A stretch of DNA of 64,000 bases from Cadophora sp. MPI-SDFR-AT-0126 (lineage: Eukaryota > Ascomycota > Leotiomycetes > Helotiales > Ploettnerulaceae), in contig JAGMVK010000025.1 in NCBI GenBank assembly GCA_020747065.1, forward strand, positions 310,001 to 374,000. The letters run 5' to 3'. Shown one piece after another: positions 24,566 to 35,537 of the stretch. Numbering within the stretch: the stretch's first letter is position 1; every line of letters begins with the position of its first letter. The notes below the pieces were generated by a model that searched no databases, was not told where the DNA came from, and saw only the letters and a program-made list of their open reading frames with translations. Both the position numbers and the translations under genes were made by a program.

Positions 24566-25239
24566 AGGTTTCACATGTTTGAAAATGCAGTTTTTGTGTT
24601 CCGCGATACCACTTAGCACGCTGGAAGTGGATAGTAAGAAGATGGGCGTTTCCACTTTTCTGCCTCGGAAATTAATATCGGGATGTCACCAGCTTCTTTC
24701 CCACAATTCCGTAAGCATTACGCGACCGTGTTGTGCTATGCTGCTATCGCTGCTGAAGGAAGTAGTTAGCCATCGAGTTTGAGATGGTGGCCCCCACTCC
24801 TGTTCCAAGCTTCGTCCGTCCATCCGACGAAGTCACTGCGCCGTTCATCTCCTTCCCCTAACAGGACCCCTTCGATGCTGTTTCTGATACCAACTCGACC
24901 GACACGTCCATTACCTGCATGAGATGTGGATTCTCGCACAGTCACTGTGCCGCAGCGCTGACTTGCCTCGGGCATTCGCCTAGCAAGACACGGAAAAGGG
25001 GGGTACGATCGAATCATGGCCAACAACCAATGATGGCTTTAGCCGACACCAATGACTCGATGAACAGACGAACATTTCCCCAGGAAGGACACAGCCTGGC
25101 GGGATCCCTGACCAGCTCTGGCTCCAGTTTCCGATCCCCAGTATATTCCCCGCATTGTGTGGAGTAGTCACGATCAATAAGAGACCGCGCTGTGAAGGCG
25201 AGTTCCCGGAAACATCTTCAGAGTCCAACATCGGCATTT

Positions 25240-28017
25240 ATGGAGGAGAGTACGAGCATAAGCGCAGGTAAGAGGAATGCGGTGGCTCGGCGGAAAGCCA
25301 TCTGTAGCAGTTGTCGAAAGCGAAAGGTTAGTGATTCCGCCTCTTGCTTTGCTCGGAGTAGATGTCGGAAGCAAAATACTGAAGTGCAAGGTGGAGATCT
25401 GACGATGTTATAACAGAGCAAATGCGACAGTCGACTGCCGTCATGTTCAACGTGCCTCGCACATAACAGCAAATGCCATTATGATAAGCCACCGTCACTG
25501 GCATACACTAGATCGTTGGAAGCCAGGATCGAACAATTGCTTCTGGAAAGAAGTGGAAATTCTCCTTATGAACAGATTAATGTGACTGGAGTAAGTCAGT
25601 CTTCTCGCACGCCAGAATCAAAAAAGTGCTAATGTTGTAACTCTAGAAAGACATTGTGCTGGCTAACGTGACTCAAAGAAGTCCACTGGCACCCACATCG
25701 CCATACCAGTCAACGTCAGCTGATGATGCCAATAACCTGAGCAGCCCAACTTGTCAATCGCAAGATGAGACGCAAGAACGTGATAAAGGAGACTCCGATC
25801 GCTGGGTGTCACAGATAAGTGTTGACAGCCATGGCGGGGTATCATTCCACAACCCCACTTCCGTCTTTCATGAAGCTCCGTCACCAGAAAGCCGAATAGA
25901 TACACTGGCCCAGGTTGCGAGCGGTGTATCATTATTATCTCCCAGAGTTCAGGGCGATCACAATCATCAAGTTGAACAGATCAAACACTCCCTAGTCTCA
26001 TATGCAGCACATCAAAGACATCTTGAAGACTTGGCTTTGGAAAATATCACAGCGATACAAATCGATGTGCCTGCGGACGTCGCTGCTGAGTTTCTGAGAT
26101 TCCACTGGTGCTGGATACATCCAATGTTCATGTTCGTATATCGACCAGCCTTCACTCGTAAGACTGCTGCAACCATAGACAGTTGTATTCCTACTCACGA
26201 GTCAATAGGTGACATGGCTCTTAGTTCTCCAAACCAACCAGAAACTCCATACTTCTCAGAGCCTCTCCTGAAAGTTCTTCTCGCACATAGTGCACGTTTT
26301 AGAATTAAGGATTCAGGAGACGGAGAAGCAGCGAATGCAGTCATGGTTGCCCTTCAACAGCACGCCCAGCACTCCTTGGCAATGCGTCTTACCAGTCCCA
26401 GCTCCATATCCACAGTTCAAGCACTGCTTCAACAATCAGCGCGAGACTTCGCTTTTGGAAAGTCTTCCCAAGGTCTGTCACACTCTGGTCAACAAATTTG
26501 CAGACAATTAATTGACCGAAATAGCCTGGTTGTATTCCGGCATGGCATTTCGAATCGCAATCGATCTCGGCATCCACCTCCCCAGCGACAAACTTCGCGG
26601 GTATGTGAGAAGTTTAACAGCTGAGGATATTGAGATACGGAAAAGATTATTTTGGAGTTGCTATACGTGGGATAAGGCCATGAGTCTATATCTTGGACGC
26701 ATGCCAGCTTTCACCCCTCCTGTGGAATCAAATCCGCCTGATTTCAGTGAGTTCGCCCCAAAATATTGCAGTGTGACCTTGGGAGTCGTTCAAGCACCAA
26801 CTATTCTCCCCGTTTCAACCCTGACGAATGCTGAGATAAATGAAGTGGACGATTTCACCGAACAAAATCTCTGGGAACCATTCTATGGCTCAGAGCAGAC
26901 CCAAGGTGGTATACCGAGACCAGCATACCCACCACAGAAAGGACACACTATATCCTGCTTCACCGGCCTTTGCAAGCTCTCCATAATACTAAGTACAATC
27001 ATGCTCGAAATTTACGGCACCTCCTCAACGGATACGCCCACAAACTCCACACTCCCCAATCCAAAGAACTCATCCTTCATCAAGATCAGCACCTCCATCC
27101 AAAAGTGGTGGGCCGAACTCCCATTTCCCGTCCGCCTCGACGTCCAAAATCTTCCACCAATCAGCCCGCCCCTCCATATCGTCTCCCTCAATCTGCTCTA
27201 TCAAACTGCACTCATCCTTTTGCATCGCCCGTACATAATAGGCACACACACATCCTTCTCTAACCCCGCAGTCCAACGCTCCTATCAGATATGTGTCACA
27301 GCCACAGCAGCCATCCATGATTTGCTCGTGCTATTGACATCGACGTTCGGGTACGAACATACCACGTACTTGAACTGCTATAATACGTACGTAGCAGCTA
27401 CTATTGCGGTCTTACATTTCCAGCTGCGTGAGGAGGAGAATGTGGCATTGCCGGACACGGGTGTGGATGCGGAGAAATTGGGTTTGAAGTTCTTCCTGGA
27501 AGTGTTGCAGAGGTCAGCAATGGCTATGCCAGGTTTGAAAAGGAGCGTTGAGATTGTGAAGAGACATATGCAGAATATACTAGAAATGCGGTCGAGGAGA
27601 TACATGGAATCGTTGTTCCCGGCTTCAGATCGGTCAAGCAACACCAGGACAGAACCACTGCAACAGCAACGACAGCATACTCAAAACCCACAACGCCCAT
27701 CCGCAATTTCTACGAATCTATCATCCCTCACGCAGGATGCCATCTCCACAACGTCCCAGTATCCAAATTTTCCCATGGCAATCCATAATTCGCATTCAGA
27801 CAGGAGCGCGAATTCTGAAGCATATCCAACATTCAATCTCGATGGCCTACCTGCATTTCCGGGCCAGGATTACAATATGGGCATAGATTGTAACCTAGAT
27901 GAGGAAATGATAGATCCACAGATGAGAGCAACATTCTCGGGACTGGATCCGCATCTGACGTTGAATCATGAGAGTTCGGATTGGACTTATGGAGGTTTTA
28001 TGGGTGCGACAACATAA
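25240..28017 (+). CDS. Zn2Cys6 transcription factor with fungal-specific domain
   Basis: Four exons (25240-25326, 25417-25590, 25647-26472, 26525-28017) give 859 residues. The binuclear zinc cluster reads CSSCRKRK-SKCDSRLPSCSTCLAHNSKC, spacing C2C6C6C2C6C, and is split by the first intron between RKRK and SKC. A linker TRSLEARIEQLLLE follows and may dimerise. The middle holds the fungal-specific transcription factor domain, including AWLYSGMAFRIAIDLGIHLP and EIRKRLFWSCYTWDKAMSLYLGRMP, typical of the xylanolytic-activator-like class. The C terminus is Gln/Ser/Asn-rich and acidic, a likely activation region. The apparent frame change near 26500 is a 52-base intron ending ATAG. It lies downstream of the SDR and hydrolase genes in the same direction and is a plausible regulator of this group. 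Confidence 0.85.
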
Positions 28018-30161
28018 AGTATCTCGCTACCCGGATTTCACGGCAAGAAAGAGCAAATAGAAAACTAGCTAGTAGTGCATTGACCTAGTGCGACAGAGGA
28101 ATTAGACCGGAGAGTAAGTGAAAAGGAAGTTTATTAATAAATGAACCCATATAGGCAAGAGTTGGAAGCATTTTCAATGAAGGCAGCAGAGGACTTTAAT
28201 CAAGCACTATAAAGTTCCTGATTACTAAAGATACTATAATTTTACTTCCTACTGTCTACGTGATAACAGAAGCCCAAGAAAAGTACCCACGGTGGTGCAC
28301 TAAGCGACGGTTGTGTTTGAGGTGCCACGCGGCGCATGGGCGGGTATACGATTTACAATCAACCTTACTGGAAACGATTCAATTCGAGTCCCAAATCCAG
28401 GACTTTGACGCCAATATATACTCAAAGGATCAAGTGTATTTGCGGCGATATTCGAGCGTCTAGAAACTGTGACGTTGTTACATTGGATCAGTGGGTAAGC
28501 GAGGCGAAAGTTAATTGGGGACTATATAACTGGCTAATCGAAAACGGAGATTGGAAAAGGGAGCTGGTAATTTGAGTAACATAAGAAGTACAATGAACGC
28601 AGAAAATAGCGAGGAAATGGAATTAGGCACAGAGTCTGAAATACCATAGTAGTCAGAAACAAGGAAATCCTCGTCGATCACAGCTTAGAGCTGAAGACAA
28701 TTCTTCCACGACCGAAGGCCTTCCATCCCTCACTCGCTAGGCCCGAAATCCTGAATCCAATCAACAATCAGGACCTGCGCTCCATGCACTTCTTACTCGT
28801 TCCAACCTCCAGACCACCACGAACTACCAATGGCCCAACCCAAACTCGCCAACAAGGCATCCTTCAAAGCACACTCGCAAGCCCAGATCAGCGAATCAAC
28901 AAGCTCCACAGCTTCAGGTGGCGTCACATCATGATCGATGATGATATTTCTCTTCAGCATATTGGGAATGACTTTCGAGGATGGTTATTTGCCACACATG
29001 CCAAGTTCACAGTTATAATGGCCGTCAACAGCAGCAATGCGGTCAGTCAGAAGCAGGCCAATTGAAACCTCGCTCGTGTTTGAAGTCTGGCAATGCAACA
29101 GCGGACATCCGAAGCTGAGTCGTCTATTACCAGTTTCACGCTGTGAGTCCAGCTGTTCCTGCGTCTTTAAGCCATTTCCTGGTCCACGGTAACACTCCAG
29201 CAAACCACATTCGAAGGCACCATGCCAGTTCCGCAAATGCTTCTTCGGCTTGTCACGGCGGAGACATGAGCATTCACGAGGTGATCTTTGCTAGCCTCAA
29301 GTCTCGTGAATACTTCAGAGGAGTTGCATCCGAGCTATGTGCAGCGGCTGGAGTGCCCAACAGAGATAAGGCTGCGCCGTGCAGTTGTCGCAAGAGCCTG
29401 TGGGAACTTGTTGGCTAGTGGAGACCGTCTCGGAGACCAGAAAGTAAAGTCATTGAAGTCGAACCACCCTTCACATTCGTTAACAAAGACCAAAGCCCTT
29501 CCAAGCCTCCTATCAGTGAGACATGCATACTGCCCAGATCGAAGAGGCAACATCACCCAATAGAGTCAACACCTCATTCCCTCATCACTTTTAGCAAATG
29601 AGGTCGTCCAGGATCATAACCCACACCCCCGTGAGAGCGTTAGAACTTCCTGTTCAATTTTTTGCTTTTCAATTACCCAGTCCAGTCGGTGACGCACCAG
29701 GGCATGAAGTTTGGCTTCTCCAGCAACGGCCATTTCTCAAGCCAATTGGGTTGGGAGAAATCCATGTTACAGGATTCGAGGCATGAAAGAGCGGTGATCA
29801 GGCGCAGAACACCGCGTGTCAGAAAGGTGTTCGACTGGTGAGTAACTTAGGTGGTCAAGTTGAAAAGTGGGAGAGGTCGATCCTATATATTTGAGACGGC
29901 AGGACTCGTGGCCATTCCATACAGCCGAGATGGGGGCTCTCTCGGTCCGCCCTCTCCACTCATAGGAGCCACTAGTGATGAGTTCGTGTTCTGCAGTAGA
30001 GTAGTAAAGAGGGTGTCCTTGGAATGAAATGAAATTCATAAAAACTGTCAGGCTTTTCCAAACCCAACCGACATAAATATGTCACATATATACACTCTTA
30101 CCCCTCATGCCTCCATTCTCCTCTTTTCCTCTCCACCCTTTATTTTCTCCTTCTTCCTCCT
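28018..30161. other. 2.1 kb gap with possible decayed coding sequence
   Basis: No intact gene is seen. On the minus strand between about 29560 and 28780, protein-like pieces appear in changing frames, for example ALVFVNECEGWFDFNDFTFW and VELVDSLIWACECALKDALL, broken by stops. I do not recognise the family. It could be a pseudogene or a multi-exon gene I cannot assemble. The end at 30079-30161 is likely the 3-prime flank of the glucosidase gene. Confidence 0.3.
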
Positions 30162-32841
30162 TCACAACTCATCATGCTTCTCACTCTTCACCTCCCAAGC
30201 ACCACCACTTAGATCCGGCATCCCCATGATCTTGACAACCAGACTCGTCCAACCAGTGAAATGCTGCGTGCGCTGGCCCTTGCCGGTTTCAGGATTATAC
30301 TGTTCCCAAGCGAAGCCCGTTTCGGTCCAGGCGTCGTAGACGGTCTTGATGAGGTTGAGGCGGAGAGTGCTGTACAGGTCTGTGGCGAGGGATTTGTGGG
30401 GGCCGGGGGTTTGTGCGTATTTCTGTCAACCATTGTGTAAGTTGATACTCAGAAAAGAAATGTCTGAATCATTTGGAGCTTGAGGTCGGGGAGGGACGTG
30501 TAGGAAAAGGGGGGAGGAGAAAGGAAGACTTACGAGTAATTGCACCACAGCAAGATAGTTAATATTCATCCACACCGGACCCCTCCAATAATTCTCATCC
30601 GTACCATAAAACTCGTCCTTCTTACTCAAACTTCTCAGACCATGCGCACTCCACAACTCCTCCTCATCACCAATCAACTTCAACACATGCCCCAACTTCT
30701 CACTCTTCGGATCCAGAAGACCCGTCAAGAATGGGAAGAGCGAGATGTATCCCTTGTGGCAAACAAGGGCATTTTCTTCGTAATCATCAATGGTGGCATC
30801 GCAGTAACATTTATCTTTCTCACTCCAGTGCAGATCGTCGATGTTACGGAGGATGGCAGTTTCTATCGTGGTGAGTTCCTTGACGTCGTCGGCGTAATCA
30901 AGGAGTGTGGCGATATTCTTGAGTGATTTGGTCATCATGCCCATCCAGGAGATGAGATCGACGTGCAGCTCTCCTGGGTGCGGTGGTTGAGGACGAGGAT
31001 AGTCGTCGAGGCCGCTGGTGAGAATGTGTTGGGGTGTACGGCCGCGCCATCTGTAGGCCTCCTTGGTGCTGAATGCATCGCGGTCGTAGGACTTCAGGTC
31101 TCCGGATTGAGTCTTGCGGTACCAGAAGTAGTGCTTTCTCAGCTTGGGGTACAAATCTCGTAGATAATGAAGAGCGAGATCCAGGTCTTGGAGATAGACG
31201 GAGTTTGGTTTCTCGCCTAGGCTTTCTTTTGTTGCTTTCGCATCAGGACCGGAGCCATTGATGGCGTTGATCTTGGAGATGAAGTTATCAACGATAAAGA
31301 ACAGGGTGGGAGGGTTGGCGTAATGTGGATATTGGACTTGGAATTCCGCCGGAACCTTGCTGCGTGCTTCGGCGCCAAGGATTTGCTCTCGGCCAATCCA
31401 TCCATCTTCATCCATCAGATTGAACCAGCTCTTCACAACTTCGAGGGCGAGATCCAAATCCCAGTCTGCAACTGGCATTAAGTGGAAGCCCTCATCCCAG
31501 AGGAAACCACGTGGGAAGAATGGTCTCGATGGCACAGTGGTGAAAAGCTCAGAAGGTCCTTCAAGCTTCTCATGCTTCTGGGCTCTAGCAGCAGCGGTCT
31601 CCTCCCAGAAACCTTCATTCTCCTCATCATATTCTGGAGCATATGATCGGTCCACAACAGAGTCACCGTAGAAATAGCCGAGACCGCCAAGCAAGTTCGA
31701 AAACATGCTTCCAGCGAATCTCTGAAGAGCTTCAACGCCGAAAGGTGGCTGAGGATCAAAGGTAGCGACGAATCGATCCCAGAACCCTCTTGATCCTCGA
31801 GACAAGAACTCAGAGACATCTTGACTGGTGTATTCCTTACCAGAAGAACCGCTGTTGAAGATGACATCGAACTCGAAGTTGCCCTCGAAGACTTTCTGAA
31901 TGATGTGCAAGTTTCCAGCTGCAGGCTTGTTCTCAAGGGTATACACTTGCCAAGGAGGGGGTGGGTTCTCCTCTCCGTAGGTAGCAATGTATTTATCAAT
32001 CTGCTCCTTCAATCCTTTGAAAAGGATAGGCTTTACTTGCCAGAGAATCGTATCTGGGGCTTGAAGGGAGTGTACAATGGTTCGGTCCAAAGGCTTCTCC
32101 TCATACGAAGGGTGCGAGCCAGCAGGATGACTTCCTCTGCCCGTCGTGACAGTAACTTTATACTCCCCCAAGCCAGCCGAGTCTCCCTTCAGCGTAACAT
32201 CACCCTCGTAACCCAATTCATTGGGCTCATTCTCAAGCTCCAGACTTCCAAGTCCTTCCAGGGAATTGTACCACACAACCGTAGTCTTTAGATCCGGTGG
32301 TGCACCTTCTCGCACTGTGCCTCTGACACGAACAGCCCAGCTACCGCCGTTACTTCCTCCAGGAATCTTCACGAACATGGTGCGGATGTTTATACCATTG
32401 CCCTCGTCGTAAATCGTTTGCTGGCCTCCTGTCCGCGCGTCGTATTCGTCCCAGCCGTAACCCTTCATGTTGTCACCCTGCTCGCAGGTATGCCGGAAGT
32501 CTGTAAAGCAAACCAATTAGCATATATCGATACTTTAAATCCCATTCCCTTCCCAGACAGTCCAGCAAGTCCATGAGTAGAAGTCCAGCAGGGCCAAACG
32601 TACTATTCTGCACATCTTGATAATTGTCCACCCTCGACCACATCAACCCACCCATCAAACTCTTCGGAATCCTAGGCCGAACCCCAAAGTACAGATTCGG
32701 TCTATACGGGCCCCAAAGCAGACTATCATTCGATTTCCTCGCAATCTCCTTGTACAGAATCGCAGGGTCTTCTGCCGCAGCTACCTGTGTCGACAGGCAT
32801 GCTGCGAACAGAGCTGCGACAGGCAGATTGGGGAGAAGCAT
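30162..32841 (-). CDS. CWH41: Mannosyl-oligosaccharide glucosidase (ER glucosidase I, GH63)
   Basis: Three exons (32841-32604, 32500-30534, 30422-30162) join in phase to 821 residues, normal for fungal glucosidase I. A signal peptide (MLLPNLPVAALFAACLSTQVAAA) is followed by the N-terminal domain with SLLWGPYRPNLYFGVRPR and GGLMWSRVD, then the catalytic (alpha/alpha)6 region with FFPRGFLWDEGFHLMPVADW, where the WDEGFH Asp is a known family feature, then EAYRWRGRTPQH, YRGPVWMNINYL and the C-terminal GFAWEQYNPETGKGQ block and HFTGWTSLV. The enzyme removes the outer alpha-1,2-glucose from the Glc3Man9GlcNAc2 glycan in the ER, the first trimming step of N-glycans, and also affects beta-1,6-glucan in yeast. 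Start at the signal peptide ATG is clear. Confidence 0.95.
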
Positions 32842-33365
32842 GGTGGGTTTGGAGCTTCAATTGGGAGGAGGTTGAAATGCCAGAGCTCCGTGCGAGGGAT
32901 TTGGGGAGCTCGAGGGCGTGGCGGAGTGAGGGGAGGTATTTCTGGGGGGAAGGCTGGCTGGATTTTGTGAACACCGTTGCGGGTTTGGAATGATGTGCGG
33001 CTACGTATTCAGCCTGTGTCGCAAGGCTGCAGGGAAGGCTGACTAGCGATATTTTGGGACAGAAAACCGGAACGAGAGACCGAGAGATCTGGTCTGTTTA
33101 TAATTCTTTCATTGGGGGAATTTCTATTTACTTTGGCCCAAATTTCTTGTCTAGTGTGCCTTGGATTTGTAGGAACTCTCCTGCTTTGCAGCCATCATTT
33201 GAATCTGGCGATGAAGCCACGACTTCCAGACAACGAATATTGACAAAGGCCGCTTAAAAATATACTAGGTCTCCAGAACCACCTGGAAATCCCACTGAAG
33301 TGTGCGAGAAAGTATGATCAGGGTAGGATTAGCAATATCGTAAGACAAGATCCTCCCAACATTCA

Positions 33366-34451
33366 TCAATCTCTGCTTGGACTCAGAGGTCTATTGAATC
33401 CACCAACCCGGTTCATGTACTGCCTGTACTCGGTTTTCTTCTCCTTTCTCACAGCATAGATGTCATTTCCTGCAACCTTCTGCTGGTGTGTCGTGCCAAA
33501 TCCGCCGAACCCCATCATAGCCTGCATAGCAGCCATGCCGTCGTCCTCAACGATCAAGTCATCATCCTCCTCAATTGGCTTGGCAGCCTTCTTGCCCTTC
33601 TTCCCCTTCTTGGCTGGTTGAGCCTCCGCATCGACTTCCATTCGTTCGTGACCCTGGCCATTCGCAACTGAATTGACCTTGAAGGATACGGGCGGTGTCG
33701 CAGTCCTGGCTTTGGTGAATTCCTCCTCGGCATGCTGCGGTTTGGGTATTTCCTTCTCGACCTCAACATCTTTTCTAGAATCTCTCTCCCTCTCCCTATC
33801 CCGTCTCGGACTCCTACTCCTCGTATCCCTCTTCGAGTCCCTCACTCTATCCCTCGATCGCTCTCTTGGTCTGTCGCGGCCCTCTCTCCCGCCATCTTGA
33901 GGAACACAGTCAGGCTTGGTTCTGATACAAAACACCACCTCGTCGGTGGACACACTGGTACTGGCAGAATAGCACATACCTCTCTCTCTATGGTCCCTAT
34001 CCCTTTCCCTACCACCATCTCTCTCCCTCGCGGCTCCACCGTCTTGAGAAAACGCATTAGGGTTCCTCCTGTAACAAAGCGCAACAGCTTCAACAGGATA
34101 CATACCTCTATCTCTCTCCCTATAATCCCTCCTACCCCCTCTCTCACCCTCACCATCTCGATCTCTTCCTCCCCTACCATACCCATCCCTCGTATCTCTC
34201 TCGCGCTCATCCCTCCGTCCTCCTCGTTCTCGGTCTCGGCCACTGCCACCACCCCTTGAATCGCGCGGCGACCGGCTTCTATATCTGCGATCACGATTCC
34301 GGTCTTCCCGTCTGTCACTGCCACGGTCTGGACGCTCGCGCTCGTCTCGTTCGCGGGAGGGGAGGGGAGCCTGGGGTGCGCGTCGGTCGGCTTCGTCCCA
34401 CATCTGCTTGCTGTCTGGGCGGCGCGCGCGTTTGTATGGTGGTTCTGCCAT
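33366..34451 (-). CDS. U4/U6.U5 tri-snRNP 27 kDa protein homologue (SNRNP27)
   Basis: Three exons (34451-34106, 34042-33980, 33895-33366) give 312 residues. The start MAEPPYKRARRPDSKQMWDE is followed by a long Arg/Asp/Glu/Ser-rich RS-like region, and both introns (GTATGT to CTCAAG) fall inside it, removing non-RS segments that would otherwise be read through. The C terminus MMGFGGFGTTHQQKVAGN followed by YRQYMNRVGGFNRPL is the hallmark SNRNP27 domain; this motif contacts the U6/5-prime splice-site region in spliceosome structures. The human protein has the same order, RS region then this domain. The first 70 residues of the longer frame up to 34661 are probably upstream sequence, since the conserved start lies at 34451. 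Function: pre-mRNA splicing in the nucleus. Confidence 0.88.
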   Translation of the reverse strand: MAEPPYKRARRPDSKQMWDEADRRAPQAPLPSRERDERERPDRGSDRREDRNRDRRYRSRSPRDSRGGGSGRDRERGGRRDERERDTRDGYGRGGRDRDGEGERGGRRDYRERDRGMYPVEAVALCYRRNPNAFSQDGGAARERDGGRERDRDHRERGMCYSASTSVSTDEVVFCIRTKPDCVPQDGGREGRDRPRERSRDRVRDSKRDTRSRSPRRDRERERDSRKDVEVEKEIPKPQHAEEEFTKARTATPPVSFKVNSVANGQGHERMEVDAEAQPAKKGKKGKKAAKPIEEDDDLIVEDDGMAAMQAMMGFGGFGTTHQQKVAGNDIYAVRKEKKTEYRQYMNRVGGFNRPLSPSRD

Positions 34452-34679
34452 CGTATGTGAGTTTCCTAGAGTTTGGAGATGGAGATTTGTGGAGGTGCGA
34501 ATCTGGTGTCGAGATGGGGGAGGCTGTCGAGATGATGAGTTGGAAATGTTGATGAGGCTGCGAGCTTCAAGATTTTGGCAAGGATTCCTTGAAGACGATG
34601 GCCCGTGCACGCCATTTGGATTCACTTCAAGTTCATTGACGTTCTCAAAACGTAATTCCAAGTTTAGTTAACAGCCTGT

Positions 34680-35537
34680 CGTACGACAAGTTATGCCTGC
34701 CAGTGAATCTCAGATGATTCAATTTCGAAAATCTTATGTAGTCCGAAGTTGCGAAGTCCGGACAAATCAGCCGTGGTAATATATTTGGGATTATTACCCC
34801 TGTGCATTATCATTTGCATTCAAAGTTTGAGAGCAAACTATATGGCTCTTATTGAAATATTCATATCATCCTCAGCAATCTTGCACCTAGGGTACGCTCG
34901 ACGTAATAGATAAAGGTTCGTATAGCAATCCAACCTTTTCTTCATCCATTATCTCAATTCCTCGCTTAGCCCCAGCTGCAGCTGCAAATCAAAACAATGA
35001 GCCCTGCCAGTCAACGGCAGCACAGACAGGGTTATCCATAACTCCTGTAAACCTCATTCGGATTACCTTAAGGTTGAAGTCCACTAATGCGCATCTCCTC
35101 AGGAAGAGAATACCCCTTTTTTTGGTCCCCGGATTTCGAACATCTGTACAGTCTGTCACAATCATTGAATTGCTGGCTTAGCCCCTTCGCAAAATTTCTT
35201 CACTGTTTGAATGACGACGGAATGTCTTGTCCGGAGCCAAGATCCGCCTTCTGTGATTTTCATTCCCAAGAAAAACTCATATGCTGGAGTTCCCCTGACC
35301 AAGACTGGCGGCTACTTTCGTCAAATGAGGAAACAAGTACTAGAAGAACAATTTTCTGCTTCCATGAGTGCTTCCGTGTCATATATGACCTCGGTCTTTA
35401 CATACTTCATCTGATATCACTCAGTACTGCAACTTTGACTCCAATGCTCCAAATAGAGGCTTAGTAATCTTATCTTGAGACCCAGAACTCTCTTTACGAT
35501 CTCTAGAGCTTTGCCTTTGTTTCATTTCGGAAGTATA
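34680..35537. other. Intergenic region before the transposon
   Basis: Upstream flank of the SNRNP27-like gene and then unremarkable sequence. A 125-codon frame at 35087-35464 shows no domain. Nothing else is supported. Confidence 0.35.

Noticed and set aside
26473..26524. Frame break in the Zn2Cys6 regulator
   Set aside because: Explained by a 52-base intron; the spliced product reads through GKSSQAWLYSGMAF as in relatives.
33732..34259. 175-codon plus-strand frame
   Set aside because: Antisense of the RS-rich region of the SNRNP27-like gene; its Ser/Pro/Ile bias mirrors the Arg/Asp codons.
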